DNA of 40,363 nucleotides from Thermoplasmata archaeon (lineage in GTDB: Archaea; Thermoplasmatota; Thermoplasmata; Lutacidiplasmatales; UBA184): the NCBI GenBank assembly GCA_022749895.1, contig JAKIWS010000014.1, forward strand, positions 1 to 40,363, given 5' to 3'. Positions within the stretch are counted from its first letter, which is position 1. Every line of letters starts with the position of its first letter. The translations under genes were made by a program, and so were the position numbers. The notes under the pieces are model-generated. The model did not search any database and was not told the DNA's origin. It was given only the letters and a program-made list of their open reading frames with translations. Positions 16,205 through 24,259 of the stretch are shown here, one piece after another.

Positions 16205-16370
16205 CTGTCTCGGAGATCCCACCAACCTGGTCTCTGGGCTCCAGGACCCTGAGCCCGGAAGCCGGGTTCTGACAGTGGCCAATCTACGGCCCACCCGGGG
16301 TGGATCTTCGGTTCGGGGTCCAAGGGACCGTGCGCATGAAGACGCACCTGTAGGGATGCCGACCGTGGGG

Positions 16371-16416
16371 CTTGATATCCCGGTGCCGTCTACCTGCGCT
16401 TCCCGGGGATTCGATC
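16371..16416 (+). promoter_or_regulatory. Conserved promoter/leader of Kelch gene B
   Basis: CTTGATATCCC and the following leader match 6799-6844 with only scattered differences, up to the ATG at 16417. Confidence 0.5.
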
Positions 16417-18537
16417 ATGGTGGAGCTGCGCACGGTTGAGTCACGAGCCAGAATCGGAACATCCTTGGGCCGTCGCTGGGCGGTCCTGGCCCTCGCCGTT
16501 GTCGCAGTTGAGCTGCTCAGCTTCCTTGCCGTCAGCGCCGGTCCCTACCCGCCCCGATCCGTCGGTACCCTCACGGCGATCGTCGCGCCCGGTGGGGACG
16601 TCGCGGGCGTGGCCGCCCAACAGCTCTCCGCCGCGGCGAGCTCGTTGCGGGGAGGTGCCGGTCCTGCCTCGGGCGTGCCGTGGGCTTGCGCCGGAGGAGC
16701 CCGGGGGAGCGGTGCCCACTGCGCGGCCGCCGGGGCTCTAGGTTCGCCCCGGCCCCTTTCCCTCACCACGCTCCCGTCCTGGTTGCCGGCCGCGCCGGTA
16801 CCCCCGATTCGACAGGATCCCGCGCTGGTATACGATGCGCGGGACAAGTACGTCCTGCTGTTCGGCGGCACCGACGGCGTAACCGTCTATGGCGACACTT
16901 GGTCGTTCTCGGGCGGGCTGTGGACGCACCTTCAACCCGCGACCTCGCCGCCCGCCCGCTACGGGGCGGGGATGACGTTCGACTCGCTCGACAATTACGT
17001 TCTCCTCTTTGGGGGTTTCAGCGGGAGCATCGGGCTCTCCGACACGTGGAAATTCGCCGCCGGGCTATGGACCCACCTGACCCCGACGTCGAATCCCGGG
17101 GCGCTCTTCTATGGGTCGTTGAGCTACGACGCCAAGGACGGCTACGCCGTCTTCTTCGGGGGCTCGACGGCGGCGATCACCGTGAAGGGCCTCACGTGGC
17201 AGTTCAAGGCCGGGCAGTGGACCCAGCTCACGCCGGTCTTGTCTCCGCCCGCGCGGTATTTCGCAAGCCTCGCGTACGACGCGAAGGACGGCTATCTCGT
17301 GCTGTTCGGGGGTACGAACGCCACCGTCCTTGTCTTCGGCGACACGTGGAACTTTACCGCCGGCAAGTGGACGAAACTAACCCCCGCCAAATCGCCCTCG
17401 TCGCGGGCGGCGAGCGGCATGGCGTACAGCGCGAAGGACGGTGAACTGATCCTGTTCGGGGGATACACCGGGATCACCTACACCTCCGACTCCTGGACGT
17501 TCGCGAGCGGCGTGTGGACCAAGATCAGCGCGAGCGTGCACCCATCGAGCCGCGGAGACTTTGGGATGGCGGACGGCACCACGACCCTGAATGTGGTCCT
17601 GTTCGGCGGGGTGCGGGCGACCGGTGCCTTCCTGAACGACGCGTGGTGGTTTCACGGCTCGGTCTGGGCGAAAGCACTCCCGCATGCGCCGGCCGCCCGC
17701 TGGGGCGCCGCCATGGCGTACGACGAGGCGGACGGTTACGTGCTCTTGTTCGGAGGGTACAATTTTGCCGGGGTCGACGGAGACACCTGGAAGTTTGTCC
17801 ACGGGCTATGGACCGTACTTCATCCGTCGGTGAGCCCCGCGGCCCGCCTGGACGCGATGATGGCCTACGATCAGGCCGACGGGTACGTGCTGCTGTTCGG
17901 AGGCTCGGGCGTCAGCGGGGCGCTCGCCGATACCTGGACGTTCCTCGCGGGCGTTTGGACGCTGGGCACACCCACGTCCGCGCCGGCCGCCCGTGAATCG
18001 GCGGGGATGACGTACGACGCCGCCGACGGCTACGTCCTGCTCTTCGGCGGAGCCGGGGCCACGTTGTTCTCGGACACCTGGTCGTACTCGGACGGACAGT
18101 GGACGAACGTGGCTCCCTCCTACAATCCGAGCGCGCGGGCCATTCCCCAGATGACCTACGACTCCCAGGATGGGTACGTCCTGCTCTTCTCGGGCGGCCA
18201 ATCCGCCACCAACTACCCGGACACCTGGACGTACTCCGCCGGGAACTGGACCAACCTCACCTCGGGTCTCGGCACGAGCCCGGCCGGCACCATTGAAGGG
18301 GTCCTAGTCGACGATACGTACGACGGCTACGTCGTCCTGTACGGTGGGTGGGACGGCGGGGGAGGTTTCTACAATGATACGTGGTCGTTCGTCAACGATG
18401 GCTGGACGAAGCTCTATCCCGCCGTGAACCCGGGGCACAATCTCCGGGGGGCCGCCGCGTTCGACACGGCGGACAATTCGATCGTGCTCTTCGGCGGCTG
18501 GAATTCACGGTACTTGGGGTACAGCTGGTTGTACTGA
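16417..18537 (+). CDS. Secreted/membrane-anchored Kelch-repeat protein, copy B
   Basis: A 706-aa paralogue of 6845-8968. Hydrophobic signal/anchor segment at about 23-45 (RRWAVLALAVVAVELLSFLAV), the same two-Cys spacer (VPWACAGGARGSGAHC), and 12 Kelch repeats ending at FGGWNSRYLGYSWLY. Repeat signatures (YVLLFGG, DTWxFxxGxWT) are well kept, and the variable loops between FGG and DTW differ most from copy A. In beta-propellers these loops often shape the binding face, so the two may recognise different ligands (inference). Expected to be exported. Confidence 0.9.
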   Translation: MVELRTVESRARIGTSLGRRWAVLALAVVAVELLSFLAVSAGPYPPRSVGTLTAIVAPGGDVAGVAAQQLSAAASSLRGGAGPASGVPWACAGGARGSGAHCAAAGALGSPRPLSLTTLPSWLPAAPVPPIRQDPALVYDARDKYVLLFGGTDGVTVYGDTWSFSGGLWTHLQPATSPPARYGAGMTFDSLDNYVLLFGGFSGSIGLSDTWKFAAGLWTHLTPTSNPGALFYGSLSYDAKDGYAVFFGGSTAAITVKGLTWQFKAGQWTQLTPVLSPPARYFASLAYDAKDGYLVLFGGTNATVLVFGDTWNFTAGKWTKLTPAKSPSSRAASGMAYSAKDGELILFGGYTGITYTSDSWTFASGVWTKISASVHPSSRGDFGMADGTTTLNVVLFGGVRATGAFLNDAWWFHGSVWAKALPHAPAARWGAAMAYDEADGYVLLFGGYNFAGVDGDTWKFVHGLWTVLHPSVSPAARLDAMMAYDQADGYVLLFGGSGVSGALADTWTFLAGVWTLGTPTSAPAARESAGMTYDAADGYVLLFGGAGATLFSDTWSYSDGQWTNVAPSYNPSARAIPQMTYDSQDGYVLLFSGGQSATNYPDTWTYSAGNWTNLTSGLGTSPAGTIEGVLVDDTYDGYVVLYGGWDGGGGFYNDTWSFVNDGWTKLYPAVNPGHNLRGAAAFDTADNSIVLFGGWNSRYLGYSWLY

Positions 18538-18674
18538 ACTCGTCCAACGCGGCACCCTCGCATCGCCGATCTCCGCCCGAGGTCACTAAGGACGCGCTGC
18601 TCGCGCCGAGGGATGGGTCGAAGTTCGGCGGGGCATCGGCGCATCGAGAAAGGGGTCGTCGCCGTGCGGCTTCG

Positions 18675-18971
18675 CTACTTCAGCTCGATCAGGTAGCCTT
18701 CGAAACGATTCGCGGTCGTGTTGGTCGGTTGGTGGGTGTTGGCCGGCATGAACGTCGCGGTCCCGGCCGGGACGACGACCTCCTCCGACCGACCGTCGGG
18801 GTACGAGAAGGTGCCGTTCATCTCGGTGAGGCAGACCAGGACGCAATCCGGGTGGGAGTGCATGGCGCCCTTCTCGTAGGGCCCATACGAGATCCGGAGG
18901 ACGCGGACCCGGTCGTTGTCGACGACGACGCTGTACTGTTTGCTTGCGACGACGACGGGATCCAGCGACAA
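18675..18971 (-). CDS. Small cupin protein 1
   Basis: A 98-aa single-domain cupin. Motif 1 is EKGAMHSHPDCVLVCLTEMNGTF (metal-binding HxH), motif 2 PAGTATFMPANTHQPT. It is one of three paralogues of identical length here (also 19121 and 20396), all ending NRFEGYLIELK or similar. The TTG start at 18971 is set by alignment with the other two (MTLDxxVV). The frame is open far upstream, but without homology. May bind a metal and a small ligand or act as an enzyme of the dioxygenase/isomerase type; substrate unknown. Confidence 0.8.
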   Translation of the reverse strand: MSLDPVVVASKQYSVVVDNDRVRVLRISYGPYEKGAMHSHPDCVLVCLTEMNGTFSYPDGRSEEVVVPAGTATFMPANTHQPTNTTANRFEGYLIELK

Positions 18972-19120
18972 CCAAAGCCGCGAACGGGGCGGACCGCATA
19001 GTCCTTTCGACGAACGGTGGACCTCACCGCCCCGCCCTCCCGGGGCGAACCCGAGCCGGGCCCGGTCCAGTCTCCCGCTCCGGAACCCGGCGGGGGGCCT
19101 CGGCCTCGTTCCGCGGACCG

Positions 19121-19417
19121 CTACTTCAGCTCGATCAGGAATGCTTCGAACCGGTGGGCGGTCTTCTGCCCGCCCTGGTGTGTCGTCGCGGGCATGAACA
19201 CGGCCGCGCCCGCCGGGACCAACATCTCCTCCGTTCTCCCGTCGGGGTAGGTCATGTAGCCGTTCATCTCGGTCAGACAGACGAGGACGCTGTCCGGATG
19301 GGAGTGCATGCCCCCGGATTCGTAGGGGCGATAGGAGATCTTCAGCACCCGAACCTTGTCGTTTTCGAAATCCAGCTTGTAGTGGTCGGGCGAGACGACG
19401 GTCGCGTCGAGCGTCAT
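19121..19417 (-). CDS. Small cupin protein 2
   Basis: A 98-aa cupin that starts ATG-Thr-Leu-Asp. HxH in GGMHSHPDSVLVCLTEMNGYM, second His in ATTHQGGQKTAHRFEAFLIELK. Closest in pattern to cupin 3 (shared KVRVLKISYRP). It lies 149 nt downstream-facing of cupin 1 on the same strand; separate promoters are possible. Confidence 0.85.
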   Translation of the reverse strand: MTLDATVVSPDHYKLDFENDKVRVLKISYRPYESGGMHSHPDSVLVCLTEMNGYMTYPDGRTEEMLVPAGAAVFMPATTHQGGQKTAHRFEAFLIELK

Positions 19418-19516
19418 CCCGACGGCTCAGGGGCGCCGTCCCCTTAGAGCTTCCGACGAACGGGGTGGGTCCGGAGCTCGGACCGTCGCCCTCCCTCGCC
19501 GCGGCCGCCCCCGGGG

Positions 19517-20149
19517 TTACTCGATTTCCTTCTCCGACCGGTCGCTGGCACGAAAGGCGACCCACCCGTCGTTGGCCTCGAGGCTAAGGTCGCCTTTCAA
19601 CGACGCCCGCCTGGTTCCGTTGGCGACCGCGAATTCGACCTCGAGCGGATGACGGAGGGTCGTCCGGTCTTCGGCACGGAGTAGGCCCTCCAAGATGGCG
19701 GGGTTCCGGGTCCAATGGAGTTCCGCGAACCCCTGGGGGATGAGGGCCGGTTCGTAGGCGACCTCGACCCCGCCGACCTTCGCCCGGAGCTCCCGCAGAG
19801 TCTCGGAGGAGCAATTGTACACGAAGATCCGGTGGGAGGCCCGTCGCAGGGCCGGGCGAGCCCGGAACGACGGCTCCACGCCCTGTCGCTGTTTCTCCCC
19901 CATCGGCCATAGGAACGTGTAGGCGGTCTTGGCGCGCGCCAGCGGGCCCGCGGCCCGAAATCCCGTGCGCCACCGCTGCACTTGCCGCAGGCGCGACTCC
20001 AAGCTCGGCGTGTCGTCCGTCCAGTTCCCGTAACTGACCGCCGCGCGCTGGGCGAGCTCGCGCTCGATGTCGGCGGCAGGCCAGTCCGGGTGCTGCCGAT
20101 CGAGCGTCTGGACGAGACGTTCGAGTTCCGCGCGGTCCGTCCTCGTCAC
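19517..20149 (-). CDS. Unknown conserved-looking protein between cupins
   Basis: A 210-aa protein, GTG start at 20149. The N-terminal half is helical and charged (AELERLVQTLDRQHPDWPAADIE; SLESRLRQVQRWRTG); the C-terminal half reads as a beta-rich domain (HRIFVYNCSSETLRELRAKVGGVEVAYEPALI, then LEVEFAVANGTRRASLKGDLSLE). No signal peptide. No family recognised. The composition and lack of arginine/proline-only runs support a real gene. It precedes cupin 2 by 99 nt on the same strand and may be co-transcribed. A TATA-like CTCTTATC sits about 60 nt upstream. Confidence 0.65.
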   Translation of the reverse strand: MTRTDRAELERLVQTLDRQHPDWPAADIERELAQRAAVSYGNWTDDTPSLESRLRQVQRWRTGFRAAGPLARAKTAYTFLWPMGEKQRQGVEPSFRARPALRRASHRIFVYNCSSETLRELRAKVGGVEVAYEPALIPQGFAELHWTRNPAILEGLLRAEDRTTLRHPLEVEFAVANGTRRASLKGDLSLEANDGWVAFRASDRSEKEIE

Positions 20150-20395
20150 GTACCGGGACCTGCCCCGTCTCGGGGCTTCTCCGGACCCGTTGAATCGGCG
20201 TCACCTGATAAGAGTCCCGCGGCGGGGGCGAGGTAGCGTTCCGTGGGTGCTCGCGACGACGCGTCCTCGCGGATGCCTCCGGCCCTGTCCCGCGAATCGA
20301 TACGCGGTGCGAGGGAGGGTCGGCGTCTCTGCGCCGCGCCCCGAAGCGCTCGGAGAACCAATGTCGTCCCCCGGTGACGCTCGCCGAGCGGGTCG

Positions 20396-20692
20396 CTACT
20401 TCAACTCGATCATGAAGGCTTCGAAGCGGTTCGCGCCCTTTTGCCCCGGTTGGTGGGTCGAGGCCGGCACCCACGCCGCGGCGCCCGCGGGGACCACCAT
20501 GTCCTCCGATCGTCCGTCCGGGTAGTTCATGTAGGCGTTCATCTCGGTCAGAAACACGACCACACTATCGGGATGAGAGTGCATGGCCCCCGATTCGAAG
20601 GGGCGATAGGAGATCTTCAGCACGCGGACCTTTTCGTTCTCGAGCACCACTTGGTAATGTTCGGGAGCGACGACCGCCGCATCGAGCGTCAC
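20396..20692 (-). CDS. Small cupin protein 3, coupled to the ATPase gene
   Basis: A 98-aa cupin (GAMHSHPDSVVVFLTEMNAYM; ASTHQPGQKGANRFEAFMIELK). Its GTG start overlaps the stop of the 957-aa ATPase/TPR gene (GTGA), indicating translational coupling. This suggests that at least this cupin works with, or senses a signal for, the ATPase protein. Confidence 0.85.
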   Translation of the reverse strand: MTLDAAVVAPEHYQVVLENEKVRVLKISYRPFESGAMHSHPDSVVVFLTEMNAYMNYPDGRSEDMVVPAGAAAWVPASTHQPGQKGANRFEAFMIELK

Positions 20693-23562
20693 ACCGTTCC
20701 CCCACGGTCTCCCGGGACTTGGTTTTTCCGACGAGGCGAGCGAGCCGGGCGGCCGGCCGGAGCGGGACTGGGTCTGGCAGGCTTCCCGACGGGATTCGCC
20801 GTGTCCGGACGGATGCGCGCAAGATCGAGGCGCGAGCCGGCCGCTTCGCAGAGCGCGACCGCCTGAGCGCGCAGCTTCTCGCTCTCGGAACGATCACCGT
20901 GCCGGGCCAGAAGCTCCGCGAGCGACGCAAGCTCGCGGGCCAGTTCCAGCTTCCACCCGGCTTCGGTCCACATCGGGATGCTCCGGCGGAACCACTGCGC
21001 AGCCGCGTCGTTCCTCCCTTCCGCGGCCGCCACCTGGCCCTCCGCCCGGCAGGCGAAGGCCAGCGCGGGAGTTCCGCCGATCACCGCGGAGAGTTGGACG
21101 AGCTCCGCGAGGTGGGAGCGAGCGCGGTCGAGGTCGCCCGTCCCAAGCGACGCTTCGACGAGCCCGGAATAGTAGAAGATCCCGACCGAACCGTCGAGCT
21201 CGACCCACCCTCGGTGACGCAGCACCACGAGGCACTGGACGAGCTCCGCCGCGGCACGAGCCGGCTCGCCCCGGGCGAGCTCCAGCCGCGCGATGAACAC
21301 CCCGAGCCACAGGTCCGGGAACCACCCGTCCTCGATGGAGAACGTCACCTTGGCCTGGTCCAGCGCTCGGGTCGCCTCCTGGAGGTCGCCCGCGAGCGTG
21401 GCGAGCGCTCCCACCATCATGAGATTGTGTGCGCTGGGGGGTTGGCCGTGCGTCCGAAGGAACTCGGCGTAGTCGACGGATCCGCGGCGCGCCTCATCGA
21501 GGTCGCCCCGCATCAGCGCGACGAAGCAGCCGACCCCCCCGCGGATCGTCGCCAGCAGGGCCGAGGCCTCGCGGCCGGCGGAGGACCGTACCGCCTCGTC
21601 CACCCATCGCGCGGCCTCCTCGAGGTCCGCGTACCCGTACGCCGACAGCAAGGCGAGGAAATGGTACGTCCGCAACGCCATCTCCGGGCTCTCTTCCCGG
21701 GTCAGCTCGAGCGCGGTCTGGAGCTCGCGGTGTACTTCCGCCCGGCCGCCCAACGCCACGATCTGGGCGAGCGCCAGGTGGACCGCGCCCTCCGCCGATC
21801 GATCGCCGATCGTCGTGGCCGCCTCGAGCGAGCGCGCGAGGAGGGTGCGCGCTTCATCGAGCCGGCCCCACTTGGCGATCAGGTTCGCGTGGTCGAGGTA
21901 CAACTGGGCCAGTTCGGAACTCGGGGAAGTCCCCTCGAGCAACGACCGGGCCTGTTGCAGCTGCACCTCCTTCGGTCGGAACTCCCGCGGGGTCCAGACC
22001 GTGTGGGCCGCCTGCGCCATCAGCGACCCGGCCCGAACGAGGTTGCCGAGGCCCTCTTCGAGCTTCGCGGCCTCGATGAGACACTTCACGGCGGCCGCAT
22101 AATCCCCGAGGATCGTGAGCTGAACGGAGAGGGCGTTGAGCACCTGCGCGGAGGTCGGCGGGTCCGGATGCTCCGCGAGGAGGGCGAGCGCGGTCCGGTA
22201 GTGGGCGACGGCATCCGTCCGGGCGAAGAGGCGGGCGGCCCGGTCGCCGGCGAGGATCGAGTGCCGGAGCGCCATGGGGCCGTCGTTCGCCCGGAGGTAG
22301 TGGTAGGCGAGGCTGGCGGCGAGGTCGTCGCCGTCGTGCGCCTTCGCTTCGAGGGCGCGGGCCGCCCGGAGATGGACCCGACGGCTCCGATCCGGACCCA
22401 CCTCCCCCGCGAGCACCTCCTGGATGAGGGGGTGGGCGAACGCGTAGGTCGCCCCACCGGGCGTCGAGCGCGCCACGGCGATGAGCCGGAGCCGAAGGGC
22501 CTGCTCCAGCGACGTCAGAAGAGGTTCCTCCTCCAGCTTCGAGACCGCTTCCAGGAGCTCGAAGGAGAACTCCAAGCCGAGGAGGGACGCGACGCGCAGC
22601 GCGCGACGGGTCGGATCGTCCAGCCGGTCCAATCGCTGGGAGATGACCCCCCGGATGCCGGCCGGGATCCGCAGGCGCGCCTCCGCGGCGGTGTCGCCCG
22701 GCTCCCACTCCGCGGCGAGGTCGGTGGAGTCGTCCAACGAGCGAAGAATCTCTACAGCGAAGAACGGATTGCCGCCGGACCGCCGCCAGACCACCCCGCG
22801 GAACCCCCGCCCGACATCGCGTCCTTTCCAGGCCGAACGGATCAATTGGTCGACCTGGACCCGGTCCAGCGGTTTCGGTGAGAGGTCGATCGCGAGCCGC
22901 GCCCGCTCGAGTTCCTCCAGGGCCCGGTCCAGCGCGCGGTTCGATTCCTTGTGGGCGTCGCGATACGCGGCGACGACGGCGATCCGGTGGCCCCGGCAGC
23001 TTTTGCCGAGCGTCGTCAAGAGTTCCAGCGTCCCGGCGTCCGCCCAACCGAGATCGTCGAGCACGATCAAGGCCGGGTGGTCCTCCGAGAGGGTAACGAA
23101 CATCCGGACGATCGCGTCGAGGAACTCCCGCGCGTTGAGCTCGCCCGCCCCCGCGACCTCCGGGTCGTGCAGCCACACCCGCTCGCTCAGCTCCGGTAGC
23201 AGCCTCAGCACCGCGGGCCGGCTGGTCCCGAGCACGCGGTACAGCAGTTCCTTCGAGGAGCGTTTTACCAGCTCGCGGATGATCTCGATCCAGGGCGCGT
23301 ACGGGACGCCTTGATCGCGCTCTTGGCAAAGACCGGCAAGACATTGGACGCCGTCGACGGTGGCGCGAGCCCGGATCTCGGAAAGGAGACGGGTCTTCCC
23401 GATCCCGGCCTCGCCGTGGATCATCACGACCCCACCCGCCCCGTCCACGGCCTCCCCTACCAGCGTGGTGAGTTGGGAGATCTCCGAGTCCCGCCCGACC
23501 AGGGCGGGGTCGCCTTCGAATCCCGTCCAAGCGGGTGGAGTTGGAGGACCATCGGCCGCCAA
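20689..23562 (-). CDS. AAA ATPase/TPR signalling protein (MalT/LuxR-like core, no HTH)
   Basis: A 957-aa protein. Residues 1-330 form a STAND/AAA_16-type ATPase: Walker A HGEAGIGKTRLL (about 49-60), Walker B ALIVLDDLGWAD, sensor-like VVAAYRD, and SGGNPFFAVEIL. A winged-helix-like region follows (RRALRVASLLGLEFSFELLEAV), then about 500 residues of TPR-type helical pairs (for example HYRTALALLAEHPD; LYLDHANLIAKWGRLDEARTLLARSLEAA). MalT and LuxR-family relatives end in a DNA-binding HTH, but this one ends in a Pro/Arg-rich tail, so it probably signals through a partner. TTG start at 23562. Typical of bacterial regulators, so acquisition by transfer is possible. Coupled to cupin 3. Confidence 0.88.
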   Translation of the reverse strand: MAADGPPTPPAWTGFEGDPALVGRDSEISQLTTLVGEAVDGAGGVVMIHGEAGIGKTRLLSEIRARATVDGVQCLAGLCQERDQGVPYAPWIEIIRELVKRSSKELLYRVLGTSRPAVLRLLPELSERVWLHDPEVAGAGELNAREFLDAIVRMFVTLSEDHPALIVLDDLGWADAGTLELLTTLGKSCRGHRIAVVAAYRDAHKESNRALDRALEELERARLAIDLSPKPLDRVQVDQLIRSAWKGRDVGRGFRGVVWRRSGGNPFFAVEILRSLDDSTDLAAEWEPGDTAAEARLRIPAGIRGVISQRLDRLDDPTRRALRVASLLGLEFSFELLEAVSKLEEEPLLTSLEQALRLRLIAVARSTPGGATYAFAHPLIQEVLAGEVGPDRSRRVHLRAARALEAKAHDGDDLAASLAYHYLRANDGPMALRHSILAGDRAARLFARTDAVAHYRTALALLAEHPDPPTSAQVLNALSVQLTILGDYAAAVKCLIEAAKLEEGLGNLVRAGSLMAQAAHTVWTPREFRPKEVQLQQARSLLEGTSPSSELAQLYLDHANLIAKWGRLDEARTLLARSLEAATTIGDRSAEGAVHLALAQIVALGGRAEVHRELQTALELTREESPEMALRTYHFLALLSAYGYADLEEAARWVDEAVRSSAGREASALLATIRGGVGCFVALMRGDLDEARRGSVDYAEFLRTHGQPPSAHNLMMVGALATLAGDLQEATRALDQAKVTFSIEDGWFPDLWLGVFIARLELARGEPARAAAELVQCLVVLRHRGWVELDGSVGIFYYSGLVEASLGTGDLDRARSHLAELVQLSAVIGGTPALAFACRAEGQVAAAEGRNDAAAQWFRRSIPMWTEAGWKLELARELASLAELLARHGDRSESEKLRAQAVALCEAAGSRLDLARIRPDTANPVGKPARPSPAPAGRPARSPRRKNQVPGDRGGTV

Positions 23563-23908
23563 GCGTCGTTCCCCTCGGGCGGGAGGTCGAAAGTCCGTTC
23601 CGAACTACCCGGGAAACCCAAGAAGCACCATCGTTTAGCCTCCTCGGAGCATCGATTCGGGGTCTCCCCCACTTCGCCGCCGATGGCGGCCACCGCCTCC
23701 GACCGGATTCCCCCTCGCGCCGACCGTCAGCCGGGGCGGGTGGACCCCCGCTGAATCGACTCGGTCCCCGGGAACTCGGGCCCCCGCATTCTGGCGACAA
23801 GTGTCGGGCCATCTCCCGACACGAAACTTCGCCCATTTCGAGGGGAGCCCCGACAGTTCCGACTTCCGGAGCGAAAGGTCCGCGCTACTAAGAAAGCAGG
23901 GACGAGCG
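23563..23908. other. Divergent intergenic region
   Basis: Contains the promoters of the minus-strand ATPase gene and the plus-strand 109-aa gene, but no coding region I can support. A perfect 8-bp stem hairpin lies at 23801-23822. Confidence 0.45.
23801..23822. repeat. Hairpin or operator-like inverted repeat
   Basis: GTGTCGGG, a 6-nt spacer, then CCCGACAC: a perfect 8-bp inverted repeat 87 nt before the ATG at 23909. Could be a regulator site or an RNA hairpin. Confidence 0.4.
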
Positions 23909-24238
23909 ATGACGGCAGTCAACGCAAACTGGAACCTGGAGACGGCGGCGAACGCGACACGAGCCGAGACGGCACCCGCGGCCTCGCGCCGTGGGGGTCG
24001 GATGCGGCTCCGCCTCGACGAGGCGATCGGGGGGATGAACGTCCACCTCGACCGGTGCGCGGCGTGCCTCGTCTACGGCAACGAGCTGTGCGACGAGGGG
24101 ACGTACGCTCGGGACGAGGTCGAGTTCGCCCGAGCCGCTCTGCTCCGCTTTGAGCTGCGTCGGCTGCGGACACCAATCGACACGACGGCCCCGCGGATCG
24201 CTGCGATTCGCGCTGCGCTGCGACCCGTGGAGCTCTGA
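23909..24238 (+). CDS. Hypothetical 109-aa protein with three clustered Cys
   Basis: A small protein of unknown function. The N-terminus is Ala/Thr/Asn-rich and probably disordered; the remainder is helical with DRCAACLVYGNELC (CxxC-x7-C) that may bind a metal. ATG 23909 is preferred because the frame upstream (to 23801) runs through the hairpin. It ends 21 nt before the large surface-protein gene and may be co-transcribed with it. Confidence 0.6.
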   Translation: MTAVNANWNLETAANATRAETAPAASRRGGRMRLRLDEAIGGMNVHLDRCAACLVYGNELCDEGTYARDEVEFARAALLRFELRRLRTPIDTTAPRIAAIRAALRPVEL

Positions 24239-24259
24239 CCGCGGGCGGGTCGGCTCGAA

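Larger units (their letters stand above)
14841..18537. repeat. Duplicated three-gene cassette, copy B
   Basis: Second copy of the unknown-176/methyltransferase/Kelch cassette seen at 5344-8968, in the same orientation. The spacer between the 176-aa gene and the methyltransferase is longer here (84 against 12 nt), and the DNA flanking the cassettes does not match, so no duplication boundary is visible. Confidence 0.9.
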
